Source of the DNA: Cupriavidus pauculus
GTDB taxonomy: Bacteria; Pseudomonadota; Gammaproteobacteria; Burkholderiales; Burkholderiaceae
Direction of reading: 5' to 3'
Assembly: GCF_022179805.1 (NCBI RefSeq)
Contig: NZ_BPUO01000002.1
Location: 62,001 to 126,000 of the forward strand
DNA: 64,000 nucleotides
Shown here: positions 1-9,243 of the stretch, one piece after another
Layout of the letters: each line of letters opens with the position of its first letter
How positions within the stretch are numbered: the first letter of the stretch is position 1
The notes under the pieces: model-generated
Database searches by the model: none
The model's input: only the letters and a program-made list of their open reading frames with translations
Told to the model about the DNA's origin: nothing
Program-made: the position numbers and the translations under genes

Positions 1-1
1 G

Positions 2-661
<660 letters not shown>

Positions 662-666
662 AGCCG

Positions 667-1410
667 ATGACCGAAGCTACCCAAGTATCTGCACCCAGCG
701 CCCCCACCGGCAACGCCAAGCGCCCCTACCGCCTGGGTATCCTAGGCGGCACTTTTGACCCGCCGCATCGCGGCCATGTTGCGCTGGCCCAACTCTGCAT
801 CGATCACCTGGACCTGGACGAACTGGTCTGGATTCCCACCGGCCACTCGTGGCAGAAAGGCGCCCATGTGACGTCGGCCGCCGACCGCTACGCCATGACC
901 GAACTGGCCGCCGCGTCGCTGGAGCCGGGCCGCGCCAAGGTACGCGTGAGCCGCATCGAAGTGGACCGCGACGGCCCCAGCTATACGATCGACACGGTGC
1001 GGCACCTGCGCGACGAATACGGCGCCGACACCTCGATGTCCTGGCTGATGGGCGCCGACCAGTTGCTGCGCCTGCACACGTGGCACGGCTGGGAAGCCCT
1101 GTTCGAACAGGTGCACCTGTGCATCGCCACGCGGCCCGGTTTTCACCTGGACGAACTGGAAGGGCCGGTGCTTGCCGCGCTGCAGGAACGACTGGCGGAC
1201 ACGCACCTGATACAATGCTCGCCCTCCGGACATATGTGGATCGACCAGACGCTTGCCGTCGACCTGTCGTCCACCGGCCTGCGTGAGCACCTGGCCGAGG
1301 GCCTGCTGCCGGACCAGACGGATGACCGTTTGCCGGCCGGCGTGGCACACTACATCGCGCGTCACGGGTTGTACCGACACCCCTCGCCCGACGCGCCCCT
1401 ACCCGAATGA
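667..1410 (+). CDS. nadD: Nicotinate-nucleotide adenylyltransferase
   Basis: Transfers AMP from ATP to nicotinate mononucleotide, giving deamido-NAD, the late step of NAD synthesis in the cytoplasm. The nucleotidyltransferase signature GGTFDPPHRGH is at residues 27-37 and a C-terminal SSTGLR matches the ISSTxxR phosphate-binding motif. Length 247 aa, somewhat above the usual 210-220 because of an N-terminal lead of about 20 Ala/Pro/Thr-rich residues. The ATG at 667 is preferred; a GTG at 652 in the same frame overlaps the hemF stop and cannot be excluded. Its stop overlaps an in-frame ATG of the next gene (ATGA), so the genes are co-transcribed. Confidence 0.95.
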   Translation: MTEATQVSAPSAPTGNAKRPYRLGILGGTFDPPHRGHVALAQLCIDHLDLDELVWIPTGHSWQKGAHVTSAADRYAMTELAAASLEPGRAKVRVSRIEVDRDGPSYTIDTVRHLRDEYGADTSMSWLMGADQLLRLHTWHGWEALFEQVHLCIATRPGFHLDELEGPVLAALQERLADTHLIQCSPSGHMWIDQTLAVDLSSTGLREHLAEGLLPDQTDDRLPAGVAHYIARHGLYRHPSPDAPLPE

Positions 1411-1430
1411 AGCTGAACAAGAAAGACACC

Positions 1431-2219
1431 ATGGATATTCGTAAACTGCAGCGCGCGATCGTCGACGGACTCGAGGATGTGAAGGCGCAGGACATCAAGG
1501 TGTTCGACACCACTCACCTGACCGAACTGTTCGACCGGGTGGTGATCGCCAGCGGCAATTCGAACCGCCAGACCAAGGCGCTGGCGGCGTCGGTACGGGA
1601 CACGGTGAAGGACGCCGGCGGCCATATCGTGGCCGTGGAAGGCCTGGAGACTGGCGAATGGGTGCTGGTGGACTGCGGCGACGCCGTGGTGCACATCCTG
1701 CAGCCGCAACTGCGCCTGTACTACAACCTTGAAGAAATCTGGGGCGACAAGCCGGTCCGCGTGAAGCTGGCCGCCGCCCGTGGCCTGGCCAAGGCCAGCG
1801 AGCCGGTGGACGACGAGGACGCCGAACCGGCACCGCGCGTGCGCCGCGCTTCGAACCTGCGTCCGTCGCTGGCCCGCCTGCCTGAAGGCATGAAGGAGCC
1901 GTCGCCGCCGATGGGCCACGAGGACACCGATCCGGACGCACTGGCCACCATGGGCGCCCGCGCGCGCAAGGCCAGCGCGGCCCGCAAGACGTCGACTGGC
2001 ACGCCCGCCAAGGCCCCGGCTCGCAAGACCGCCACTGGCACCGCCGCCAAGGCTCCGGCTCGCAAGACGGCTGCCACCAAGACGGCCGCCAAGGCGCCTG
2101 CACGCAAGGCCGCCACCGGCACCGCCGCCAAGGCTCCGGCCCGCAAGACGGCTGCCACCAAGACGGCTGCCAAGGCTCCGGCCGCCAAGAAGGCCGCGCC
2201 GCGCAAGCGTTCGGCCTGA
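1431..2219 (+). CDS. rsfS: Ribosome silencing factor RsfS with histone H1-like tail
   Basis: RsfS (Iojap/YbeB family) binds ribosomal protein L14 and blocks subunit joining when nutrients are scarce. Residues 1-115 or so are the conserved domain, starting MDIRKLQRAIVDGLED and including GLETGEWVLVDCGDAVVHI. The rest of the 262-aa protein is unlike ordinary RsfS (about 105-150 aa): an acidic and Pro-rich linker, then from about residue 175 an Ala/Lys/Arg/Thr-rich tail with five AKAPA(R/A)K units. The ATG at 1431 has a purine-rich AAGAAAG just upstream and begins where the family begins; an ATG at 1407 overlaps the nadD stop and would add 8 residues. Tail function is unknown; nucleic-acid binding is an inference from composition. 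Confidence 0.9.
   Translation: MDIRKLQRAIVDGLEDVKAQDIKVFDTTHLTELFDRVVIASGNSNRQTKALAASVRDTVKDAGGHIVAVEGLETGEWVLVDCGDAVVHILQPQLRLYYNLEEIWGDKPVRVKLAAARGLAKASEPVDDEDAEPAPRVRRASNLRPSLARLPEGMKEPSPPMGHEDTDPDALATMGARARKASAARKTSTGTPAKAPARKTATGTAAKAPARKTAATKTAAKAPARKAATGTAAKAPARKTAATKTAAKAPAAKKAAPRKRSA
2007..2189 (+). repeat. Tandem coding repeat in the rsfS tail (AKAPARK units)
   Basis: AKAPA(R/A)K units begin at 2007, 2046, 2088, 2127 and 2169, so spacing alternates 39, 42, 39, 42 nt. This makes an 81-nt higher-order unit repeated about twice, with linkers alternating between TATGTA-type and TAATKTA-type. The repeat keeps frame and encodes a basic, unstructured tail like histone H1 or AlgP. Confidence 0.9.
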
Positions 2220-2254
2220 TCCGCTCCTGAAGCACAGACCACCGGGCATTTCAC

Positions 2255-2734
2255 ATGCAACTCGTGATCGTGGCCGTCGGCCACAAGATGCCCGCGTGGA
2301 TCGAATCCGGCTTTGCCGAGTATGCCAAGCGCATGCCGCCAGAGCTGCGCATCGAACTACGCGAAGTCAAGCCGGAGGCCCGCTCGTCCAGCAACAACGC
2401 CGCCACCGTGATGCAACGTGAGGCAGCGCGCATCGATGCGGTGCTGGGATCGTTGTCGAAGCAGTTGCGCATCGTCGCGCTCGACGAACGCGGCAAGGAC
2501 TGGACCACCATCCAGTTGTCCGAGCAACTGACCGGCTGGCAACGCGACGGCGGCGACGTCGCCTTCCTGATCGGCGGCGCCGACGGCCTCGATCCCGCGC
2601 TCAAGGCGCGCGCCCAGACCCTGATACGCCTGTCCAGCCTGACCCTGCCGCACGGCATGGTGCGCGTGCTGCTGGCCGAGCAGTTGTACCGGGCCTGGTC
2701 GGTGACGCAGAATCACCCGTATCACCGCGTCTGA
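2255..2734 (+). CDS. rlmH: 23S rRNA pseudouridine-1915 N3-methyltransferase
   Basis: SPOUT-class enzyme that methylates pseudouridine 1915 in helix 69 of 23S rRNA, on the 70S ribosome, with S-adenosylmethionine. It has 159 residues (family 155-160), the LIGGADGL stretch in the knot region, and the conserved C-terminus with [18 protein letters not shown] followed by NHPYHR. It follows rsfS by 35 nt in the usual nadD-rsfS-rlmH order, which groups ribosome-related functions. Start ATG at 2255. Confidence 0.96.
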   Translation: MQLVIVAVGHKMPAWIESGFAEYAKRMPPELRIELREVKPEARSSSNNAATVMQREAARIDAVLGSLSKQLRIVALDERGKDWTTIQLSEQLTGWQRDGGDVAFLIGGADGLDPALKARAQTLIRLSSLTLPHGMVRVLLAEQLYRAWSVTQNHPYHRV

Positions 2735-2788
2735 ATTCCTTCCCCCTGGGGAGCAAGGCCAACGCGGGTGCAACCAAACAGGCCCATC

Positions 2789-3391
2789 GTGACCTCCATC
2801 CTCTACCTTGCCTCCCAATCCCCACGCCGCCGCGAACTGCTGACGCAGCTTGGTGTGCAGTACGAACTGCTGCTGGCCGATGCCTCCGAAGATGCCGAGG
2901 CGCTCGAAGCCGTGCTGCCGGGGGAATCGCCCGACGCCTACGTGCAGCGCGTGTGCGCGCTGAAGGCCGATGCGGCACTGCAGCGCCGCATCCGGCGCGG
3001 GCTGTCCGATGCGCCGATCCTGACGTCGGACACCACGGTCTGCCGTGGCGGCGACATCCTTGGCAAGCCCGCCGACGCCGCCGATGCGGCCAGCATGCTT
3101 GGCGCGCTGTCCGGCACCACGCACCGCGTGCTGACCGCCGTGACCGTGGTCTCCGCGCTGGGCCCGCGCCACGCGCTGTCGATCTCGCACGTCACTTTCC
3201 GCACCATGAGCACGGCCGAGATCGACCGCTACGTGGCCAGCGGCGAACCGCTCGGCAAGGCCGGTGCGTATGGCATCCAGGGCCGCGCGGCGGAATTCGT
3301 GGAGCGTATCGACGGAAGCTATTCGGGTATCATGGGTCTACCCTTGTTCGAGACGGCGGCGCTGCTGCGCGAGGCGGATCTGCGCTTCTGA
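2789..3391 (+). CDS. maf: Maf/YhdE-family nucleoside triphosphate pyrophosphatase
   Basis: Maf proteins hydrolyse dTTP/UTP or modified nucleotides to monophosphates and are linked to septum formation and nucleotide-pool cleaning. The N-terminal [12 protein letters not shown] motif, a central SDTTV, and the C-terminal [14 protein letters not shown] with YSGIMGLPL are all present. The GTG at 2789 gives 200 aa and puts the start just before the conserved strand; a GTG at 2768 would add 7 residues. Neither has a strong ribosome-binding site. Which nucleotide is the substrate cannot be told from sequence alone. Confidence 0.9.
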   Translation: MTSILYLASQSPRRRELLTQLGVQYELLLADASEDAEALEAVLPGESPDAYVQRVCALKADAALQRRIRRGLSDAPILTSDTTVCRGGDILGKPADAADAASMLGALSGTTHRVLTAVTVVSALGPRHALSISHVTFRTMSTAEIDRYVASGEPLGKAGAYGIQGRAAEFVERIDGSYSGIMGLPLFETAALLREADLRF

Positions 3392-3488
3392 CGCTGCCTC
3401 CGTCCGGTCAGGGACTCAGGGGTCAGATGCCCGGTCACGCCGGGCGACAACAACAAGCGCCGGCAGACCGGCGACGGCATCCATCGCT

Positions 3489-4946
3489 ATGACCGAAGAC
3501 ATCCTCGTCAATATCACGCCGCAAGAAACCCGCGTGGCCATCGTGCAGCAGGCGGCCGTGCAGGAACTGCATGTCGAACGCACGCTCACGCGCGGGCTGG
3601 TCGGCAACATCTACCTGGGCAAGGTCGTGCGCGTGCTGCCGGGCATGCAGTCGGCATTCATTGATGTGGGCCTGGAGCGCGCGGCGTTCCTGCACGTGGC
3701 CGACATCTGGCATCCGCGCGACGGCGAAAAGAACGGCCACCTGGCCATCGAGAAAACGCTGTTCGAAGGCCAGGCGCTGATGGTGCAGGTCATCAAGGAC
3801 CCCATCGGCACAAAGGGCGCGCGGCTGTCCACGCAGGTCAGCATTGCCGGCCGCACGCTGGTGTACCTGCCGCAGGACCCGCACATCGGCATTTCGCAGC
3901 GCATCGAAGGCGAGGTGGATCGCGAAGCGCTGCGCACACGCGTGCAGGGCCTGGTGCCGCAGGACGAGCGCGGCGGCTTTATCGTGCGAACGATCGCCGA
4001 AGAAGCCAGCAACGACGAACTGAGCAACGACATCTCGTACCTGCGCAAGATCTGGGCAACGATCCGGCAGAACGCCACGGCACTGCCCGCACCGAGCCTG
4101 CTGTACCAGGACCTGAACCTGGCGCAGCGCGTGCTGCGCGACTTCATCAACGACGCCACGGGCGTGATCCAGGTGGACTCGCGCGAGAACTTCGTGAAGC
4201 TCGTGGAGTTTGCGCAGGAATACACGCCGGCGGTGCTGCCGCGCCTGTCGCACTACACCGGCGAGCGTCCGATCTTCGACCTGTTCAATATCGACGCGGA
4301 AATCGAGCGGGCGTTGTCGCGCCGCGTGGACCTGAAGTCCGGCGGCTACCTGATGATCGACCAGACCGAGGCGATGACGACGATCGACGTCAACACGGGC
4401 GGCTATGTCGGCGCCCGCAACTTCGACGACACGATCTTCAAGACCAACCTCGAAGCCGCGCACACCATCGCGCGCCAGCTGCGCCTGCGCAACCTGGGCG
4501 GCATCATCATCATCGACTTCATCGACATGGAGAACCTGGAACATCGCGACGCGGTGCTCTCGGAACTCAAGCGCGCGCTGTCACGCGACCGCACGCGCAT
4601 CACGGTGAACGGCTTCTCGCAGCTTGGCCTGGTGGAGATGACGCGCAAGCGCACGCGCGAATCGCTGGCGCACGTGCTGTGCGAACAATGCCCGGTCTGC
4701 ACCGGCAAGGGCCAGGTCAAGACCGCGCGCACCGCCTGCTACGACATCCTGCGCGAGATCATGCGCGAATCGCGCCAGTTCAACCCGCGCGAATTCCGCA
4801 TCCTGGCCTCGCAGCAGGTCATCGACCTGTTCCTCGAAGAGGAAAGCCAGCACCTTGCCATGCTGGGCGACTTCATCGGCAAGCCAATCTCGCTGCAGGT
4901 GGAATCGACGTTCCATCAGGAACAGTACGACATTATTTTGATGTAA
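3489..4946 (+). CDS. rng: Ribonuclease G
   Basis: Endoribonuclease that matures the 5' end of 16S rRNA and degrades some mRNAs. The 485 residues match the usual RNase G length, without the long C-terminal scaffold of RNase E. An S1-like RNA-binding region lies near the N-terminus, the two catalytic aspartates are D300 in TIDVNTG and D343 in IIIIDFIDM (43 apart, as in the E. coli enzyme), and the zinc-link CPVC motif follows. The frame is open upstream to 3264, but that part reads as low-complexity Arg/Ser and overlaps maf; the ATG at 3489 opens with the family N-terminus [16 protein letters not shown]. Confidence 0.96.
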   Translation: MTEDILVNITPQETRVAIVQQAAVQELHVERTLTRGLVGNIYLGKVVRVLPGMQSAFIDVGLERAAFLHVADIWHPRDGEKNGHLAIEKTLFEGQALMVQVIKDPIGTKGARLSTQVSIAGRTLVYLPQDPHIGISQRIEGEVDREALRTRVQGLVPQDERGGFIVRTIAEEASNDELSNDISYLRKIWATIRQNATALPAPSLLYQDLNLAQRVLRDFINDATGVIQVDSRENFVKLVEFAQEYTPAVLPRLSHYTGERPIFDLFNIDAEIERALSRRVDLKSGGYLMIDQTEAMTTIDVNTGGYVGARNFDDTIFKTNLEAAHTIARQLRLRNLGGIIIIDFIDMENLEHRDAVLSELKRALSRDRTRITVNGFSQLGLVEMTRKRTRESLAHVLCEQCPVCTGKGQVKTARTACYDILREIMRESRQFNPREFRILASQQVIDLFLEEESQHLAMLGDFIGKPISLQVESTFHQEQYDIILM

Positions 4947-4997
4947 CGCCTGCATCGCTGCCCCCCCTCGTTTTCTCGCCTCCTCCCGCTAGTTTTC

Positions 4998-5028
4998 CTC
5001 CCCTCTCCCACTTTGTGGGAGAGGGGAG
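4998..5028. repeat. REP-like palindrome, copy 1 (possible terminator)
   Basis: Perfect 14-bp inverted repeat, CTCCCCTCTCCCAC and its complement, around a TTT loop, followed by CAAACC. The same palindrome recurs at 38691-38734 and, slightly changed, at 25851-25876. Here it lies 50 nt after the rng stop and before the phnC promoter, so it may end rng transcription. Confidence 0.75.
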
Positions 5029-5110
5029 CAAACCCGGGGGCAAGCCGGGGGGAAAATCCCCCTGCGTCCCCAAAGCCACTCCCCTCCCCGCATCAAAATT
5101 CCTCTGCCTG

Positions 5111-5128
5111 AAGTCATCGTTCTGTCAT
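5111..5128 (+). promoter_or_regulatory. Candidate PhoB box before phnC
   Basis: AAGTCAT-CGTT-CTGTCAT: two 7-mers with a 4-nt spacer, 12 of 14 positions matching the E. coli Pho-box half-site CTGTCAT, the second perfectly. Exactly 10 nt further lies CAGAAT (5139-5144), at the spacing expected between a Pho box and its -10. The phnC ATG follows 46 nt after the box, with GGGAG at 5164-5168 as ribosome-binding site. The site predicts induction of import by phosphate starvation. Confidence 0.75.
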
Positions 5129-5173
5129 CGACCCTCGCCAGAATGCGCAAGTCATTCAAGCAAGGGAGTCGAC

Positions 5174-6028
5174 ATGACGCATGCAATCGAAGTCCGCGGG
5201 CTGAGCAAATCGTTCCGCGCGGACCGCAAGGCGCTTGACGACGTCACGCTGCACATCGCCCCCGGCGAAATGGTTGCCCTGCTGGGCGCCTCGGGTTCGG
5301 GCAAGTCGACGCTGCTGCGCCACGTGGCCGGCTTTGTCGCTGGCGACGCCGGGTCGGGCGAGATTCTCGTCAACGGCCGCATGGTGCAACGCAACGGTCG
5401 TCTGGCGCGCAACGTCCGCAAGGTACGTGCAGAGATTGGTTTCGTTTTCCAGCAGTTCAACCTGGTAGGCCGCCTGCCGGTGATCACCAACGTGCTGGTC
5501 GGCATGCTGACGCGTGTACCGGCGTGGCGCAGCCTGATCCGCTATTTCAAGGCTGATGAAGTACAAACCGGGCTCGATGCGTTGGCGCAAGTTGGTATAG
5601 ACGACTATGCGTTTCAGCGTGCCTCGACGCTGTCGGGCGGCCAGCAGCAGCGCGCCGCGATTGCGCGCACGCTGGTGCAGAACGCCAGCGTGATCCTGGC
5701 CGACGAGCCGATCGCGTCGCTCGATCCCGAGTCGTCGCGCCGTGTGATGTCGCTGCTGGCGCAGATCAACCGCACGCGCAAGGTTGCCGTGGTGGTGTCG
5801 CTGCACCAGGTGGACGTGGCCATGCGCTACTGCCCGCGCGTGGTGGCGCTGCGCAACGGCAAGGTGGTCTATGACGGCCCGTCGGCCGCGCTGACCCCCA
5901 AGATGCTGCGCGACCTGTATGGCACCGAGGCCGACGAGCTGCTGCACGACACCGTGCCCGAGGAGTCGGCACCCGTCGAAGGCATGCCCGCGCCGGCCAT
6001 GGTCCGCATGGACCTGGCCACGGCCTGA
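5174..6028 (+). CDS. phnC: Phosphonate ABC transporter, ATP-binding protein
   Basis: Powers uptake of phosphonates with PhnD and PhnE. Walker [10 protein letters not shown] is at residues 38-46, the ABC signature LSGGQQQR and Walker [13 protein letters not shown] follow, and the H-loop SLHQVDVA is present. Length 284 aa; beyond the usual core there is a C-terminal Glu/Pro/Ala-rich tail of about 30 residues. The frame runs open from 4679 through rng, but only the ATG at 5174 gives a family N-terminus and has a GGGAG ribosome-binding site. First gene of phnC-phnD-phnE-phnZ-like. Confidence 0.95.
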   Translation: MTHAIEVRGLSKSFRADRKALDDVTLHIAPGEMVALLGASGSGKSTLLRHVAGFVAGDAGSGEILVNGRMVQRNGRLARNVRKVRAEIGFVFQQFNLVGRLPVITNVLVGMLTRVPAWRSLIRYFKADEVQTGLDALAQVGIDDYAFQRASTLSGGQQQRAAIARTLVQNASVILADEPIASLDPESSRRVMSLLAQINRTRKVAVVVSLHQVDVAMRYCPRVVALRNGKVVYDGPSAALTPKMLRDLYGTEADELLHDTVPEESAPVEGMPAPAMVRMDLATA

Positions 6029-6110
6029 TCAGCTTTCCAGCACTACCGCATTCCCCAACGTACCGATTCAACCCAAGCGCGTTTCCCCTCTTTCAAAAAC
6101 GGAGTTTTCA

Positions 6111-7100
6111 ATGCTTCGCAGAACTTTCCTCGCAGTCGTGGCCTCGGGTGTCGTAGCGCTGCCCGCCTTCGCCCAGGACGCCAAGACCCTGAACATCGGC
6201 TTTATCTCGACGGAGTCGTCGTCGAACCTGAAGAATGCCTGGCAACCCGTGATCGACGACCTGAGCAAGGCGCTCGGCGTGCCGGTCAAGCCGTTCTTCG
6301 CCTCGGACTACGCCGGCATCATCGAAGGCATCCGCTTCAACAAGGTGCAGATCGCCTGGCTGGGCAACAAGTCGGCCATGGAAGCCGTGGACCGCGCCAA
6401 CGGCGAAGTGTTCGCGTCGGTGATCGACAAGGACGGCAACCCGGGCTACTGGTCGCTGCTGATCGTGCGCAAGGACAGCGACATCAAGTCGGTGGAAGAC
6501 GTGCTCAAGCGTGGCAAGGAACTGAGCTACGGCGCCGGCGATCCGAACTCGACGTCGGGCACTGCCGTGCCGGGCTACTACCTGTGGGCCGCCAACAAGG
6601 TCGATCCGAAGACGCTGTTCAAGGCCGTGCGTATCAGCAACCACGAAACGAACCTGCTGTCGGTGCTGAACAAGCAGGTGGACGTGGCCGTGAACAACAC
6701 CGAGAACTTCGAGCGCTATCGCCTGAACACCGGCAAGAACGCCTATGACGAAGTGCGCGTGCTGTGGAAGTCGCCGCTGATCCCGGCCGATCCGATGGTC
6801 TATCGCAAGGACCTGTCGCCCGAGCTGAAGAAGAAGATCCAGACCTTCTTCGTCAACTACGGCAAGGGTGCCGACGCCGCACGCGAGAAGCAGAACCTGG
6901 TCACGCTGACGTACCAGGGCTTCCGCGCATCGAGCGATGCCCAGCTGGTGCCGATCCGCCAGATCGAACTGGCCCGCGAAAAGGCCAAGATCGAGACGGA
7001 CAGCACGCTGGCCACCGCCGACAAGGAAAAGAAGCTGGCCGACGTGACCAAGCGCCTGGCCGAGCTGGACAAGGCCGCCGCCACCACCACGCAGCAGTAA
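6111..7100 (+). CDS. phnD: Phosphonate ABC transporter, periplasmic binding protein
   Basis: Captures phosphonates in the periplasm and hands them to PhnE. The 329-aa precursor starts with a Sec signal peptide ending AFA before QDAKTLNIGF. Family features include NIGFISTESSSN at the start of the mature protein, YSLLIVRKDSDIKS and the GDPNSTSGTAVPGYYL loop that lines the phosphonate pocket. The C-terminus is rich in Lys, Glu and Ala. ATG at 6111, 82 nt after phnC, preceded by GGAG. Confidence 0.96.
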   Translation: MLRRTFLAVVASGVVALPAFAQDAKTLNIGFISTESSSNLKNAWQPVIDDLSKALGVPVKPFFASDYAGIIEGIRFNKVQIAWLGNKSAMEAVDRANGEVFASVIDKDGNPGYWSLLIVRKDSDIKSVEDVLKRGKELSYGAGDPNSTSGTAVPGYYLWAANKVDPKTLFKAVRISNHETNLLSVLNKQVDVAVNNTENFERYRLNTGKNAYDEVRVLWKSPLIPADPMVYRKDLSPELKKKIQTFFVNYGKGADAAREKQNLVTLTYQGFRASSDAQLVPIRQIELAREKAKIETDSTLATADKEKKLADVTKRLAELDKAAATTTQQ

Positions 7101-7178
7101 GCCGTACCTGAAACCGGCGGCGCCCGTGCGGGCGTTGCCGGTTTTCACCGTTTCAAGTCTTCATTTCCGGATAGTCCG

Positions 7179-7991
7179 ATGACCGCCACCGCCAAGCCTG
7201 GCCTGCCCCCTTCGCCCCAAAGTACCGTACGGCCACCGCGCACGTCCTTATCCGTGATGCTGGTCTGGGCCATCGTGCTGGCCATGCTCGCCATGTCGTG
7301 GCAAGGCGCCGACATGCGCCCGCTGGACCTGCTGCGCGACTCCGGCAACATGGCCAAGTTTGCCGCCGATTTCTTCCCGCCCAACTTCCGCGACTGGCAC
7401 AACTATCTCGACGAGATGCTCGTGACCGTGCAGATCGCGCTGTGGGGTACCGCACTGGCCGTGCTGATGGCCGTGCCGCTGGGCCTGCTGTGCTCGGCCA
7501 ACATCGTGCCGGTGTGGGTGTACCAGCCGGCCCGCCGCATCATGGACGCCTGCCGCGCCATCAACGAGATGGTGTTTGCAATGCTGTTCATCGTGGCCGT
7601 CGGCCTGGGCCCGTTCGCCGGCGTGCTGGCCATCTGGATCCATACGATGGGCGTGCTGGCCAAGCTGTTTGCCGAAGCCGTCGAAGCCATCGATCCGCGT
7701 CCCGTGGAAGGCGTGCGCGCCACCGGCGCCGGCCCCATCGAGGAAATTGTCTACGGCGTGATTCCGCAGGTGCTGCCGCTGTGGCTGTCGTTTGCGCTGT
7801 ACCGCTTCGAGTCGAACGTGCGCTCGGCATCGGTGGTGGGCATCGTGGGTGCCGGCGGCATCGGCACCGTGCTGTGGGAAATCATCCGCAGCTTCCAGTA
7901 CGCCCAGACCTGCGCCGTGATGATCATCATCATCCTGTTCGTGGTCGCCATCGACGTGACCTCGGCCCAGATCCGCAAGGTGCTCGTATGA
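7179..7991 (+). CDS. phnE: Phosphonate ABC transporter, permease
   Basis: Inner-membrane channel of the phosphonate importer. The 270-aa protein has one N-terminal hydrophobic segment (residues about 27-42), further segments through the middle and end, and the cytoplasmic EAA loop [20 protein letters not shown] that docks with PhnC. A single permease gene is present; some bacteria carry two. Its stop overlaps the start of the next gene (ATGA at 7988-7991), so the two are translationally coupled. Confidence 0.95.
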   Translation: MTATAKPGLPPSPQSTVRPPRTSLSVMLVWAIVLAMLAMSWQGADMRPLDLLRDSGNMAKFAADFFPPNFRDWHNYLDEMLVTVQIALWGTALAVLMAVPLGLLCSANIVPVWVYQPARRIMDACRAINEMVFAMLFIVAVGLGPFAGVLAIWIHTMGVLAKLFAEAVEAIDPRPVEGVRATGAGPIEEIVYGVIPQVLPLWLSFALYRFESNVRSASVVGIVGAGGIGTVLWEIIRSFQYAQTCAVMIIIILFVVAIDVTSAQIRKVLV

Positions 7992-8536
7992 ACGCCCCCG
8001 TCACGATGACGCTGTCCCACATAGCCACGCTATTCGAAAAGCACGGCACCGCGTACTACGGCGGCGAGGCCATCAGCCAGACCGCCCACGCGCTGCAGTG
8101 CGCCCAACTGGCCGAGCAGGCCGGCGAGCGCGATGCGATGGTCGTCGCCGCGCTGCTGCACGACGTGGGCCACCTGATGCTGGCCGAAAGCAGCACCACC
8201 GACATGCGCCACCAGGAAGCCGCTGCCGACGCGCTGGCTGAACTGTTCGGCGCCGACGTCACCGAGCCGATCCGCATGCACGTGGCCGCCAAGCGCTACC
8301 TGTGCGCGGTGGACCCGGCCTACTTCGATACGCTGTCGCCGGCATCCGTCCACAGCCTCCGGCTCCAGGGCGGCGTGTATGACGATGGGCAGGCCGAGAC
8401 GTTTGCCGAGCAAGCGCATGCGCTGGAAGCCGTGCGCCTGCGCCGGTACGATGACCTGGCGAAAGTGGTCGACCTGACCACCCCGCCGCTGTCGCACTAT
8501 CTCGACATGGCGGCGCGCTGCGCCCGCCAGGCGTGA
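7988..8536 (+). CDS. PhnZ-like HD-domain protein of phosphonate operons
   Basis: 182-aa HD-domain protein of the family found in phosphonate operons. It resembles PhnZ, the mixed-valence di-iron oxygenase that cleaves 2-amino-1-hydroxyethylphosphonate to glycine and phosphate. Counterparts of its key residues are seen: Y24 and E27 in YGGEAISQ, H34, H58-D59 and H62 in HDVGH, H75, then H98 and K102 in HVAAKRYL, and the LQGG stretch. This set separates it from plain HD phosphohydrolases. The usual partner, the 2-oxoglutarate dioxygenase PhnY, is absent from the window. ATG at 7988 overlaps the phnE stop. Substrate is uncertain; membership of the PhnZ-type family is well supported. Confidence 0.85.
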   Translation: MNAPVTMTLSHIATLFEKHGTAYYGGEAISQTAHALQCAQLAEQAGERDAMVVAALLHDVGHLMLAESSTTDMRHQEAAADALAELFGADVTEPIRMHVAAKRYLCAVDPAYFDTLSPASVHSLRLQGGVYDDGQAETFAEQAHALEAVRLRRYDDLAKVVDLTTPPLSHYLDMAARCARQA

Positions 8537-8584
8537 CGGGACCAGACAGGGATCGACTGCAGGGGAAGTGAGTAGATGAAGTTT

Positions 8585-8622
8585 AAAAAGGGCTGGCCGT
8601 CATCGACGTGCCAGCCCTTTTT
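8585..8622. terminator. Bidirectional intrinsic terminator between phnCDE and phnN operons
   Basis: GGGCTGGC (8590-8597) pairs with GCCAGCCC (8610-8617), flanked by five A on the left and five T on the right. It sits between two convergent operons, so it can stop transcription from both sides. Confidence 0.9.
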
Positions 8623-8643
8623 GCTGCCTGGTTGTTGCTCGAT

Positions 8644-9243
8644 TCAGGCGATAGGGGCGTTAGGGACGATGGGATGTGCCGTGCGGACCAGGTCAACGAA
8701 GCGTGCGGCCGAATCCTCCAGCGCCCCACTGTTGTCGATTTCCACGAGCCGGCAGCCAGCGGGTACGTCGAACGCCTGGGTGGCGCGTTCCAGACGCCGG
8801 GCAATCGACGCTTCGCATTCACGCCCGCGCTGACGCAGCCGGGTGGCCAACACGTCAGGCTTGACCCGCACATGCACGGCACAAAGCGACGGATAGCGTG
8901 CCGCAGCGGCCGGCAGGTACTCGCGGGAGCCGTTCACCACTACCTTGAGCCCGCGCGCGAGCCATTGCTCGATTTCCGTGCCTATGCCGTAGTGCAGGCC
9001 GTGGCTCTGCCAGTGCATGGCCAGGCAGCCATGGGCCACGCGGCGCGTGAACTCTTCGGTGGACAGCGCCACCGACGCCTCGTTGGCATCGGCCGCGCGC
9101 GTGATGTAGCGATGCGCGATTACGACGGGGTCAGCCGGGTCCAGCCGTTCACGCAGCGCGCGCAGCAGCGAGTCCTTGCCGCTGCCGGACGGACCCATCA
9201 CGTAGAACAGGCCGTTGCCGTCGGCGTTGGGGCGCGCGCTCAT
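8644..9243 (-). CDS. phnN: Ribose 1,5-bisphosphate phosphokinase
   Basis: Phosphorylates ribose 1,5-bisphosphate to PRPP, the last step in recovering the ribose carrier used by C-P lyase. The 199 residues begin with the P-loop GPSGSGKDS and show the guanylate-kinase-like stretch HRYITRAADANEA, as in known PhnN. Its ATG overlaps the stop of the DUF1045 gene (ATGA at 9240-9243), so phnM-like, DUF1045 and phnN form one minus-strand operon in that order. Confidence 0.93.
   Translation of the reverse strand: MSARPNADGNGLFYVMGPSGSGKDSLLRALRERLDPADPVVIAHRYITRAADANEASVALSTEEFTRRVAHGCLAMHWQSHGLHYGIGTEIEQWLARGLKVVVNGSREYLPAAAARYPSLCAVHVRVKPDVLATRLRQRGRECEASIARRLERATQAFDVPAGCRLVEIDNSGALEDSAARFVDLVRTAHPIVPNAPIA

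Noticed and set aside
2007..2189. CRISPR-like direct repeats
   Set aside because: Units keep reading frame and spacing of 39/42 nt inside rsfS with no unique spacers.
1484..2249. Minus-strand frames opposite rsfS giving Gly/Ala repeat proteins
   Set aside because: They are the complement of the AKAPARK repeat; RsfS has the family domain in its own frame.
5145..5160. Third AAGTCAT copy (5149-5155) as another PhoB half-site
   Set aside because: It lies downstream of the predicted -10 and has no partner 7-mer at 4-nt spacing.
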